From: HGM20899 sp964615195
Lineage (GTDB): Bacteria > Pseudomonadota > Gammaproteobacteria > Enterobacterales > Succinivibrionaceae
Assembly: GCA_964615195.1 (NCBI GenBank)
Contig: CAZTNG010000051.1
Span: 1-16,416 of the forward strand
Length of the DNA stretch: 16,416 nt
Direction of reading: 5' to 3'
Program-made: the position numbers and the translations under genes
Shown here: one piece after another, positions 8,215 to 15,281 of the stretch
How the letters are laid out: each line of letters begins with the position of its first letter
Position numbering within the stretch: position 1 is the stretch's first letter
The notes under the pieces: model-generated
Databases searched by the model: none
What the model saw: only the letters and a program-made list of their open reading frames with translations
What the model was told of the DNA's origin: nothing

Positions 8215-9222
8215 TTAAAAAGTATTTAGATCCTTTACTGAAAATCTCTTTATTAATGTAGGTGTGAACATTCTAGTAAATCCTTCAGGGTTTTCATCAT
8301 GACTTAAAGATAAAGCAATCTTAACGGCCGTTGTTGCCATTGAATTTACAGGGTTTAAAACTGTGGTTAATCTAGGTTGAAGATAACGACTTATAAACAT
8401 GTTGTCATAGCCAATTATAGATATATTATCAGGTATTTTTACGTCATTATCTATTAGTATAGCCATTGCTCCTGCTGCTTGCATATCGTTGTAGCATGCA
8501 ATAGCCGTAAATGGTTGACTAGAGTTTAATAATGCTTGAGCACCTTCTTCACCACCTTGCGCTGTAGGTTCGTTTTCAACTACTAGAGCAGGGTTATATG
8601 GTATTTTAGCTTCTTCTAATGCTTTTTGATAACCTTGTAATCTATATTTTGCATCGATGATTTGATGGCTTGAACTTATATATGCAATATTACGATGGCC
8701 GTTAGCTATTAGGTGTTTTACAGCTAAATAAGCACCTGTAATATCATCCAAATAGACACATCTTTCTTCAAAACCAGTTAGAAGTCTATTTATTAGCACC
8801 ATACTTTTGTGTTCTGACATGTATCCACGTAGTGTATCATCATCGATGATTAGGGTATGAGCAATGATGCAACGACAACGATGGCGAATTAGTTCTTCGA
8901 TACATGCTTTTTCCTTTTCAGGATCGTGGTAACCATTATTAATAAGTAGACCAAAATGATGTTTTTGTGCTTCCGTATCAATGGCTTTTACCATCGCTCC
9001 AAAATAAGGATCGCTTAGGTCAGAAACTATCACTCCAATGGATTCACTATCCTGATGCGCAAGCGCTCTTGCATTTGCATTTGGATGGTAATTAAGTTCT
9101 TGTTGAGCCTTTGTCACTGCCGCTTTGGCTTCAGGAGAGACCTTGCTAGAATTATTGATAACTCTTGATACTGTAGCTACTGAAACATTCGCTAACTTAG
9201 CTACATCCTTAATTGTCGCCAT
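8215..9222 (-). CDS. galR: Galactose operon repressor GalR (LacI family)
   Basis: LacI/GalR-family repressor of 335 residues. The helix-turn-helix at about 2-24 contains IKDVAKLANVSVATVSRVIN, and the hinge YHPNANARALA (45-55) is identical to that of E. coli GalR. The periplasmic-binding-protein-like sensor domain runs from about 60 to 335, with segments such as DPYFGAMVKA, LIRHRC, ACYND and SRYLQPRLTTV close to GalR. Galactose is therefore the expected inducer. The ATG at 9222 is chosen because MATIKDVA is the family start and GGAG lies 10 bases before it; the upstream in-frame ATG at 9231 is only 1 base from that GGAG. It is divergent from galE. Matching palindromic operators lie before galE and galT. 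A galR operator for autoregulation is not evident. Confidence 0.93.
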   Translation of the reverse strand: MATIKDVAKLANVSVATVSRVINNSSKVSPEAKAAVTKAQQELNYHPNANARALAHQDSESIGVIVSDLSDPYFGAMVKAIDTEAQKHHFGLLINNGYHDPEKEKACIEELIRHRCRCIIAHTLIIDDDTLRGYMSEHKSMVLINRLLTGFEERCVYLDDITGAYLAVKHLIANGHRNIAYISSSHQIIDAKYRLQGYQKALEEAKIPYNPALVVENEPTAQGGEEGAQALLNSSQPFTAIACYNDMQAAGAMAILIDNDVKIPDNISIIGYDNMFISRYLQPRLTTVLNPVNSMATTAVKIALSLSHDENPEGFTRMFTPTLIKRFSVKDLNTF

Positions 9223-9281
9223 ATATATCATGCTCCTTTATATTATTTTGTTGTTAAATGCTGCATGCGTTTGGTTATTAC

Positions 9282-9310
9282 ATTTTAACTAATTTATTAC
9301 TTAAAATGAA
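9282..9310 (-). promoter_or_regulatory. Tentative galR promoter
   Basis: On the minus strand TTCATT (9310-9305) and TAAAAT (9287-9282) are spaced by 17 bp, about 50 bases before the galR start. The -35 match is poor (three of six), so this is only the best candidate in a very AT-rich stretch. Confidence 0.3.
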
Positions 9311-9380
9311 TATAAAAATAAGTGTTTATTGTAAAATCGTGAAATACGAATATAAATTTTCACAAAAAATTACATAAATT

Positions 9381-9394
9381 TGGATTAATATCAA
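9381..9394. promoter_or_regulatory. FNR-like box upstream of galE
   Basis: TGGAT-TAAT-ATCAA matches the FNR consensus TTGAT-N4-ATCAA at nine of ten positions. Its centre is about 60 bp upstream of the predicted galE start of transcription, near the usual class I activator position. Matches this good arise by chance about twice in a window of this size and base composition, so it is weak alone. Confidence 0.25.
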
Positions 9395-9434
9395 ATTATT
9401 TATTAAAAAATAACGCGCCTAAAGGAAAAATTAC

Positions 9435-9440
9435 TATAAT
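9435..9440 (+). promoter_or_regulatory. galE promoter -10 box
   Basis: A perfect TATAAT, with transcription expected to start near 9447 and a leader of about 37 bases. No good -35 lies 16-18 bp upstream (the bases are AACGCG), which suggests help from an activator. Its last two bases overlap the GalR operator. Confidence 0.6.
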
Positions 9441-9454
9441 GTAAACGATTACAT
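9439..9454. promoter_or_regulatory. GalR operator of galE
   Basis: ATGTAAACGATTACAT is a palindrome of the GalR type (E. coli consensus GTGTAANCGNTTACAC), with the central CG. The symmetry extends outwards by three more pairs to 9436-9457. It is centred on the predicted transcription start and overlaps the -10 box, so bound GalR would block RNA polymerase. Confidence 0.88.
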
Positions 9455-9483
9455 TATCTTTTTCTTTTTAAGAGGTTTCTAAA

Positions 9484-10503
9484 ATGGCAAAAATCTTAGT
9501 GACTGGCGGTGCAGGTTATATAGGTAGTCATACTATTATTGAGTTAATTCAAAATGGTTATGAACCTATTATTTTTGATAATTTCTATAATAGCAATCCC
9601 AAAGTTATTGCAAGATTAAAGGAAATTACAGGTCGCTCAATTATCTTTTATCAGGGAGATGTTCGCAATAAATCAGATCTTGAACAGGTTTTTAAAGAAC
9701 ACAAAATTGACGGAGTTATTCATTTTGCTGGATTAAAAGCTGTAGGAGAATCTGTAAAAAAGCCTTTAGAATATTATGATAATAATATTGGAGGTTCCAT
9801 CGTTTTATTAGAATGTATGCGTGAGCATCAAGTTAAAAGCTTTATTTTTAGCTCTAGTGCAACGGTATATGGTGAGGCGAAGGTCATGCCTATAACAGAA
9901 TTAGAACCTTTGAAAAGAGCAACAAATCCTTATGGTCAAACTAAAGTTGACGTAGAATTTATATGTGAAGATTTATATCACTCTGATAATTCATGGTCTT
10001 TATGCATGTTGCGTTATTTTAACCCAGTTGGCGCTCATGAGAGTGGAATGATAGGCGAAGATCCACAAGGTATTCCTAATAACTTAATGCCTTATATAGC
10101 TCAAGTAGCCATTGGCAGGCGCAAAAATGTAAATATTTTTGGTAATGATTATCCAACCAAAGATGGTACTGGTGTGCGTGATTACATTCATGTTGTAGAT
10201 TTGGCAAAAGGTCATGTTGCTGCGTTGCAGCATTGTTTGGGTAAAGCTGGTTATTACACTTATAATCTAGGTACTGGAGTTGGAATAAGTGTATTGGATA
10301 TGATTAATGCATTTAGTAAAACTATAGGTCATGATTTACCTTATGAGTTTGCTCCACGTCGTGCAGGTGATATTGCGACATGTTACTCAGATCCAACTAA
10401 AGCTTTTAAGGAATTAGGCTGGAAATCTGAGAAGACTGTAGAAGACATGACAAATGATAGTTGGCATTGGCAGAGTATTAATCCAAATGGATACAGTGAG
10501 TAA
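9484..10503 (+). CDS. galE: UDP-glucose 4-epimerase
   Basis: GalE interconverts UDP-galactose and UDP-glucose with bound NAD, the third step of the Leloir pathway, and also supplies UDP-galactose for surface sugars. It has 339 residues (E. coli 338), so it is full length. The Rossmann-fold NAD motif GGAGYIG is at 8-14. The catalytic residues are Ser125 (in SSSATVYG) and Tyr150-x3-Lys154 (YGQTK), each one position on from the E. coli numbers. Further family segments are RYFNPVGAH and DGTGVRDYIHVVDLAKGH. The start is ATG with AGAGG 8 bases upstream. The promoter carries a GalR operator, and a terminator follows, so galE is transcribed separately from galTK. Confidence 0.97.
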   Translation: MAKILVTGGAGYIGSHTIIELIQNGYEPIIFDNFYNSNPKVIARLKEITGRSIIFYQGDVRNKSDLEQVFKEHKIDGVIHFAGLKAVGESVKKPLEYYDNNIGGSIVLLECMREHQVKSFIFSSSATVYGEAKVMPITELEPLKRATNPYGQTKVDVEFICEDLYHSDNSWSLCMLRYFNPVGAHESGMIGEDPQGIPNNLMPYIAQVAIGRRKNVNIFGNDYPTKDGTGVRDYIHVVDLAKGHVAALQHCLGKAGYYTYNLGTGVGISVLDMINAFSKTIGHDLPYEFAPRRAGDIATCYSDPTKAFKELGWKSEKTVEDMTNDSWHWQSINPNGYSE

Positions 10504-10569
10504 TGTATAAAATCAACTATAATAAAATAATATCTATTATAAGTTTGAAATATAAAAATTGATTTTACT

Positions 10570-10599
10570 AAAGGTATAATTATTTAATTATACCTTTTT
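10570..10599 (+). terminator. galE terminator
   Basis: AAAGGTATAATTA (10570-10582) pairs with TAATTATACCTTT (10585-10597), a 13-bp perfect stem (the innermost pairs will open to make a loop). Five T residues (10595-10599) run from the stem. The stem is AT-rich, so efficiency may be moderate, leaving some read-through into galTK possible. Confidence 0.72.
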
Positions 10600-10667
10600 G
10601 TAATAATATACATTAGCTTTCATGTATAAATTAATTTGCTTCTTAGCTGTTCCTCATCATTGTTAAA

Positions 10668-10707
10668 GTACAAATAAATTCTAGTTTTGTACCTATATCT
10701 TTTTTTA
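10668..10707 (+). terminator. Weak second hairpin with T-run
   Basis: GTACAAA (10668-10674) pairs with TTTGTAC (10686-10692), 7 bp with an 11-base loop. A run of eight T begins at 10700, seven bases after the stem, which is too far for an ordinary terminator. It could be a back-up terminator or the 3' end of an unknown transcript. Confidence 0.25.
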
Positions 10708-10947
10708 ATTCATTATTACACATGCTGAATTATATTGTTTGTAACAAAAAATACATAAATGTAATTCTTTGTAAAATAATATGTGTATAGTTAATAATAA
10801 TGAATTAATTATTTAATTATATTATCAATTAATAGATAAATTTGTTTATGGAATTATTATAAATGATTCCTTGTATGATAACGTTTTCTAGCATAGATCA
10901 CATTTTTATTAAACATATTTGCTAAACATTAATTAAAGTTGTATTGT

Positions 10948-10953
10948 TAATAT
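10948..10953 (+). promoter_or_regulatory. galTK promoter, extended -10
   Basis: TGT-TAATAT (10945-10953) is an extended -10 element. Transcription would start near 10960, with a leader of about 66 bases. The region 17 bp upstream (AACATT) is a poor -35. Its position relative to the GalR operator is the same as at galE, which supports the call. Confidence 0.55.
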
Positions 10954-10967
10954 GTAAGCGGTTACAT
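10952..10967. promoter_or_regulatory. GalR operator of galTK
   Basis: ATGTAAGCGGTTACAT fits ATGTAANCGNTTACAT exactly, the same form as the galE operator. It overlaps the last two bases of the -10 box and is centred on the predicted start of transcription. Confidence 0.88.
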
Positions 10968-11025
10968 TACTTTTTAAGTAAACCGTAATTAAAAAAATAT
11001 TCATAGATCGTATTGGAGTAGATAA

Positions 11026-12069
11026 ATGCTAGATTTTGATTTAACTAGTCATCCTCACAGAAGATTTAATGCTTTATCTGGAGAATGGTTGTTGGTTTCA
11101 CCGCACCGCGCAAAGAGGCCTTGGAATGGTCATAACGAGGTTTCACCTGTTGAAGAAAAACCAACGTATGACAAAAATTGTTATTTATGTCCTACCAATA
11201 CAAGAATTAGTGGTGATGTAAATCCTGATTATAAAGATTCATTCGTGTTTACTAATGATTTTGCTGCATTAACTCCTGATACACCAATGGAATATAGTAG
11301 TGATGATGAGCTTTTTAAATATGAGCCTGTAAGGGGAACAAGTAGAGTTATTTGTTTTTCTCCTAATCATGCAGAAACAATTCCATCAATGTCTATTGAT
11401 AGAATTAGAGGTATTGTAAATTTATGGTGTGATCAATTTAAAGAATTAAATGAAAAATATACCTATGTGCAAATATTTGAAAACAAAGGTGCTATTCAAG
11501 GGTGTTCTAATCCTCATCCTCATGGTCAGATTTGGGCAAATAGTTTTATTCCTGAAGAAATTACAAAGGAATTAACTAATCAAAAGAAATATTTTGAAAC
11601 TCATGGAGTTTCATTGTTGGATGCTTATGTTAAGAAAGAACTTGATGCAAAAATTAGAGTTGTATGTGAGTCTGAGTATTGGGTAACAGTTGTACCATTT
11701 TGGGCTTTTTGGCCGTTTGAAACTTTATTATTACCTAAATTTCCAGCACAAACGTTTTTGGATCTAAATGAAGAACAGAAACAAGACTTAGCAATAATGC
11801 TTAAGAAGATAACAGTACGTTATGATAATTTGTTTAATTGTTCATTCCCATATTCAATGGGGTGGCACAATGCTCCAAATACAGGAGTGGAACATCCTTA
11901 TTGGACATTGCATGCTCATTTTTATCCTCCATTATTGAGGAGCTCAACTGTTAAAAAATTTGTTGCAGGATATGAATTATTGGCTGAAAAACAGCGAGAT
12001 TTAACACCTGAGCAAGCAGCTGAAAAATTACGCTCTTTGAGTGAAATTCATTATTCTTTAAATAACTAA
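11026..12069 (+). CDS. galT: Galactose-1-phosphate uridylyltransferase
   Basis: GalT transfers UMP from UDP-glucose to galactose 1-phosphate, the second Leloir step. It has 347 residues, about equal to E. coli GalT (348), and key residues fall at the same numbers. The zinc ligands are Cys52 and Cys55 (CYLC), His115 (SPNHAE) and His164. The active-site motif is NPHPHGQIW, with nucleophile His166 and Gln168. The start is ATG with GGAG 7 bases upstream. It is the first gene of the galTK unit and lies 12 bp before galK. It is the class I, histidine-triad-like enzyme, with nothing missing. Confidence 0.97.
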   Translation: MLDFDLTSHPHRRFNALSGEWLLVSPHRAKRPWNGHNEVSPVEEKPTYDKNCYLCPTNTRISGDVNPDYKDSFVFTNDFAALTPDTPMEYSSDDELFKYEPVRGTSRVICFSPNHAETIPSMSIDRIRGIVNLWCDQFKELNEKYTYVQIFENKGAIQGCSNPHPHGQIWANSFIPEEITKELTNQKKYFETHGVSLLDAYVKKELDAKIRVVCESEYWVTVVPFWAFWPFETLLLPKFPAQTFLDLNEEQKQDLAIMLKKITVRYDNLFNCSFPYSMGWHNAPNTGVEHPYWTLHAHFYPPLLRSSTVKKFVAGYELLAEKQRDLTPEQAAEKLRSLSEIHYSLNN

Positions 12070-12081
12070 TTTGGTGAAGTT

Positions 12082-13242
12082 GTGAACGAATTAATTAATA
12101 AAACTTTAGTGTCCTTTGCGGCATGCTTTAATAAATCTAATGCTACTGCTTATGCTTTTGCTCCTGGCAGAGTGAACATTATTGGTGAACATACTGATTA
12201 TAATGATGGTTTTGTTATGCCTTGTGCTATTGATTTTGGTACTGTTGTATGTGGTGCTAGAAACGATCAAAACTTAATTAGAATGGTGGCTTTAGATTTT
12301 GGGAATGATATCGATATCATTGATTTATCACAGCCTGTAGAACTTAAGAAAAATGGCTCATGGTGTAATTATTTACGTGGTGTAGTAAAAGTTTTTTTAG
12401 ATGAAGGTTTTAAATTACACGGTTGTGATATTGCAATTTCTGGTAATGTTCCTTTAGGAGCGGGATTATCATCAAGTGCTTCACTTGAAGTAGCCATGGG
12501 TGCTTTTTTAAATGGCTTTAATAATCTTGGAATTACATCTAAAGAAATTGCTCTTTTAGGCCAACGTGCTGAACATTTTGCTGGATGTAATTGTGGAATC
12601 ATGGATCAAATGATTTCGGCTACGGGTAAAAAAGATCACGCAGTGTTAATTGATTGTCGTTCTTTAGATTTGCAAAACGTTCCGGTCCCTAATAATCTTT
12701 CAATTATGATTGTTAATTCGAAAGTTAAACATGATCTCGTTGCAGGTGAATACAACACCCGTCGTGAACAATGTGAGAATGCAGCTAAAATTTTAGGAGT
12801 AAGTAAATTACGTGATGCTTCATTAAGTATGCTTGAAGCTAAAAAGGGTGAGATGACAGACGTTGTATTTCGTCGTGCTCGACACGTAATTGGTGATTGT
12901 GTTCGTTGTCAAGAAGCTATAGAAGCTTTTAAATCTGGAGATATTTCAAGTTTAAGTAGAATATTGGGTAGTGCTCATAGATCATTACGTGATGATTTTG
13001 AGGTGTCTATTCCTGAAATTGATTTTATTGTAGACACCATTTATAAACTTGGTGGAACTCAGGTTGCTTCTAGAATTACTGGTGGTGGTTTTGGTGGATG
13101 TGTTGTTGCATTAATGCCTCATGACATGGTTGAAACTGTAAAACAAGAGGTCTTAAAAGAATATAAAGCTAAATACAATATTGTTGCTGATGTTTATGTT
13201 TGCACACCATCAGATGGAGCTTGTTTTGAAAATTTAAATTAA
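12082..13242 (+). CDS. galK: Galactokinase
   Basis: GalK phosphorylates galactose with ATP to galactose 1-phosphate, the first Leloir step. It has 386 residues (E. coli 382). The galactokinase signature GRVNIIGEHTDY is at 29-40 with catalytic Arg30. The GHMP ATP-binding motif PLGAGLSSSASLE is at 124-136. The catalytic base is Asp175 (GIMDQ), and the C-terminal GHMP motif GGGFGG is at 334-339. The start is GTG (12082), the first codon fitting the family N-terminus; the upstream GGTGAAG is a weak ribosome binding site, and the 12-bp gap to galT suggests translational coupling. A strong terminator follows. No galM or galactose transporter gene is visible in the window. Confidence 0.97.
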   Translation: MNELINKTLVSFAACFNKSNATAYAFAPGRVNIIGEHTDYNDGFVMPCAIDFGTVVCGARNDQNLIRMVALDFGNDIDIIDLSQPVELKKNGSWCNYLRGVVKVFLDEGFKLHGCDIAISGNVPLGAGLSSSASLEVAMGAFLNGFNNLGITSKEIALLGQRAEHFAGCNCGIMDQMISATGKKDHAVLIDCRSLDLQNVPVPNNLSIMIVNSKVKHDLVAGEYNTRREQCENAAKILGVSKLRDASLSMLEAKKGEMTDVVFRRARHVIGDCVRCQEAIEAFKSGDISSLSRILGSAHRSLRDDFEVSIPEIDFIVDTIYKLGGTQVASRITGGGFGGCVVALMPHDMVETVKQEVLKEYKAKYNIVADVYVCTPSDGACFENLN

Positions 13243-13274
13243 TATTTTTCCCTATTTATCCTTAGAACTTTTAG

Positions 13275-13300
13275 CCGCACGTATGTGCGGTTTTTTTTTT
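13275..13300 (+). terminator. galTK terminator
   Basis: CCGCAC (13275-13280) and GTGCGG (13285-13290) form a GC-rich stem with loop GTAT, followed by ten T residues. This is a textbook Rho-independent terminator that ends the galactose unit. Confidence 0.95.
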
Positions 13301-13353
13301 ATAAAAGTACAAAACCATGCATCTTCACTTAAAATAAGGCGTGAGATATAGTG

Positions 13354-13359
13354 TATACT
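13354..13359 (+). promoter_or_regulatory. Candidate -10 for the DnaC-like gene
   Basis: TATACT lies about 70 bases before the start codon, after the galK terminator, where a new promoter is needed. The best -35 (TTAAAA, 13329-13334) is spaced by 19 bp, so the call is weak. Confidence 0.3.
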
Positions 13360-13427
13360 ATTAGTAATAAATTAGTGTTTGTTTTTAATCAATAGCAACT
13401 ATCATTTTATATAAAGGATTTCCAAAG

Positions 13428-14309
13428 ATGACTGACAATAGTACAGATCTGCCAATTAAATTACAAAATGTATTAACTAGGTATTTAAATGGAGATTCAG
13501 TTGATTATACAGAGCTTGAAAATTTATCTAATATACTTGGGGTAACAGCATCTTTAGACGATATTAGAAAAATATATAAAGATAATTTGAATGGTGATTT
13601 AAAAAGAATTCAGTACCAAGCTCGTATAAATAGACAAGATGAATTACTAAAAAATAGTGAAATAGATAAATTTTGGGATTTTGAAAATGTTGATAATGGG
13701 GGAGATCCTAGTTATGACAAGATTATTGATTATTGCAAAAGTTGGATAGCAAACTTTAATGTATTTGAACGTGAACATTTCAAAGTAGATGTGTCAGGCA
13801 GAAAGCAACACATTAAGCCAGGTGTTTTATTATACATGCATGGTAAATTTGGTGTTGGGAAGTCTATGTTAGCAGGAGCTATGTGTAAAAAGCTTATTAT
13901 TGAACAGATGCGAGATGTTTTATTTATGCAGTGGTTTTCAATAGCAAGAACAATTACAGGTTTACGCTCTGAAAGTGAAAGAAATGATTTTTTTGAAAAA
14001 TTATACAATATAGATTTATTGGTAATTGATGAAGTTGCAGTTGATAATACCTCCCTAAGCGATGCACAAAGAAGAGATTTAGGTGGTATTTTGAGATGTA
14101 GAAAAAATAATGGAAGGAATACCATTATTATATCGAATTCTAAACCTGAGAATTTATACAATTGCGTTGGTGAGTATTGTTGGGAATCAATTAAAAATTA
14201 TGAGCCGGTGTATCTCTTAGAAGTATGTGGACCTAACAGACGTCAAAAAACCATAGGTGGCTTCGATAATTTAAATATAGCAGATTTAAAAGAATTAAAA
14301 AAACATTAA
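13428..14309 (+). CDS. DnaC-like AAA+ ATPase, possible helicase loader
   Basis: Protein of 293 residues related to the DnaC/DnaI/IstB group, whose best-known members load the replicative helicase DnaB. Walker A is GKFGVGKS (139-146). Walker B is LLVIDEV (197-203), and sensor 1 is in IIISNSKP (233-240, Asn237). The layout before Walker A (FWDFENV, then a helix at 97-112) parallels the FENY region of E. coli DnaC. It is longer than DnaC (245) because of a helical N-terminal region of about 60 extra residues. The usual GERVMDR-type segment after sensor 1 reads GEYCWESI (248-255), so both conserved arginines there are missing. There is no istA partner or terminal repeat nearby. ruvX follows after 39 bp. 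The group is certain; whether it loads helicase is not. Confidence 0.72.
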   Translation: MTDNSTDLPIKLQNVLTRYLNGDSVDYTELENLSNILGVTASLDDIRKIYKDNLNGDLKRIQYQARINRQDELLKNSEIDKFWDFENVDNGGDPSYDKIIDYCKSWIANFNVFEREHFKVDVSGRKQHIKPGVLLYMHGKFGVGKSMLAGAMCKKLIIEQMRDVLFMQWFSIARTITGLRSESERNDFFEKLYNIDLLVIDEVAVDNTSLSDAQRRDLGGILRCRKNNGRNTIIISNSKPENLYNCVGEYCWESIKNYEPVYLLEVCGPNRRQKTIGGFDNLNIADLKELKKH

Positions 14310-14348
14310 TATTGTTTGTTTTTTTTATACAAGTTTATAGGACTAATA

Positions 14349-14798
14349 ATGGGATCAAAAAAAGAAGTAGGCAGTCGAACAATTTTGTGTTTTGATTTCG
14401 GAACAAAAAGTATTGGTGTTGCAATAGGCAATGAATTAACAGGAACTGCAAATGCTTTACCTGCAATTAAGGCAAACGATGGAAAACCTAAAGAGGGTGC
14501 TTTAGAAAGCTTATATGCTGAATGGCAGCCTGATATAGCTGTTGTTGGGTTGCCATTAAATATGGATGGTACCTGGCAAGATGTAACATTTAGAGCTAGA
14601 AAATTTGCTAATAGAATGCAAAATAAATTTAATATACAAGTTATCATGAAAGATGAACGTTTAACAACAAAGGCAGCAAAAGCTGATCTTTTTGACGCTC
14701 ATGGTTTCGGTTCATTATCAAAAGGAAACGTAGATTCACGGTCAGCTGTCGTCATATTAGAAAGTTTTATGGAAGAGTTATTCACTACAAGTGAATAG
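14349..14798 (+). CDS. ruvX: Putative pre-16S rRNA nuclease / Holliday junction resolvase YqgF (RuvX)
   Basis: RNase H-fold nuclease of the YqgF/RuvX family, implicated in 16S rRNA 5' end maturation and annotated as a Holliday junction resolvase. It has 149 residues (E. coli 138). The conserved acidic positions are Asp16 in FDFGTKSIGVA, the DER motif at 102-104 and Asp129 in VDSRSAV. GLPLNMDGT (67-75) and RARKFANR (82-89) are nearly identical to E. coli. The ATG at 14349 is chosen because AGGA lies 6 bases upstream and the length fits; an in-frame TTG at 14316 would add an unconserved tail. It probably shares a transcript with the DnaC-like gene. The usual gammaproteobacterial partner yqgE is absent here. 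Confidence 0.93.
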   Translation: MGSKKEVGSRTILCFDFGTKSIGVAIGNELTGTANALPAIKANDGKPKEGALESLYAEWQPDIAVVGLPLNMDGTWQDVTFRARKFANRMQNKFNIQVIMKDERLTTKAAKADLFDAHGFGSLSKGNVDSRSAVVILESFMEELFTTSE

Positions 14799-14973
14799 AA
14801 ATTATTATTAACTTTTTGTTTAAAATGTGACGCCGTTAGGTATTTGGTTTAGAGTTTTATCTATATTAATAACTAATTTGTGAAAGTGATTTCAAAAGTG
14901 AAAATGAAGTGTTGAATGCTTTATTCATATAGGGCAATATATTCATATCCTACAACTATTTAGGAGACATTTT

Positions 14974-15201
14974 ATGGCCACTACTGTAGAAAATATTGAA
15001 GCTCTAGCGGGTGTCTTAGATACTGTACAAAGTATAGATGATGTTAAAAGTAATAGTAAGGATGCCAAAAGTTCTCAGGAGAAGAAAAGTCTTTGGCGTG
15101 ATATTGAAAGAATGAGGGATAAAGTTAGGTTGATAAAAGCCTTAAAGGAGATTGATCCTAATTTTGATCCGAATTCAACTGATTCATACATGGAATTTTA
15201 A
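14974..15201 (+). CDS. DUF3545 family small protein
   Basis: Small charged protein of 75 residues. The C-terminal half (about 38-62), with WRDIERMRDK and LIKALKEIDP, matches what I know of DUF3545 proteins from Vibrio, Shewanella and Aeromonas (W-R-x-I-E followed by a basic helix and an acidic end). The first 35 residues are acidic and likely disordered. The start is ATG with a good AGGAG 7 bases upstream, and a strong terminator follows, so it is a one-gene unit or the end of the ruvX transcript. There are no membrane segments. Function is unknown. Confidence 0.8.
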   Translation: MATTVENIEALAGVLDTVQSIDDVKSNSKDAKSSQEKKSLWRDIERMRDKVRLIKALKEIDPNFDPNSTDSYMEF

Positions 15202-15240
15202 AATAATTGTAGTCATAATTTATTTAAATATTCTACTTGA

Positions 15241-15281
15241 AAATGCTCAATTATTAGGAGATTTAATTGAGCATTTTTTTT
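15241..15281 (+). terminator. Terminator after the DUF3545 gene
   Basis: AAATGCTCAATTA (15241-15253) pairs perfectly with TAATTGAGCATTT (15264-15276); the loop is 10 bases and eight T run through 15274-15281. It reaches the stop codon of the convergent gene on the minus strand and may also serve that gene, although the U-tract in that direction is short. Confidence 0.9.

Larger units (their letters stand above)
10504..11025. other. 522-bp gap between galE and galT
   Basis: There is no convincing coding region. It holds the galE terminator (10570-10599), a second weak hairpin followed by T residues (10668-10707), a highly AT-rich central part (about 10720-10870), a weak GalR-like box (10875-10890), a CRP half-site (TAGATCACATTT, 10894-10905), and the galT promoter with its GalR operator. 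A small RNA cannot be excluded in 10600-10710 but has no direct support. Confidence 0.6.

Noticed and set aside
9261..9276. Third GalR operator for galR autoregulation
   Set aside because: Only eight of fourteen defined positions match and symmetry is lost, about what AT-rich DNA gives by chance.
10884..10905. Full CRP site upstream of galT
   Set aside because: Only the right half (TAGATCACATTT) fits; the left half matches the consensus at two of eight positions.
12369..12602. Minus-strand open frame inside galK
   Set aside because: It is a shadow of the conserved galactokinase core, which explains its composition.
13428..14309. IS21 IstB transposition helper
   Set aside because: No istA, no terminal inverted repeats and no target duplication are visible; ruvX follows directly.
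13730..14647. Minus-strand open frames opposite the DnaC-like gene and ruvX
   Set aside because: They are antisense to genes with recognisable motifs and lack start signals.
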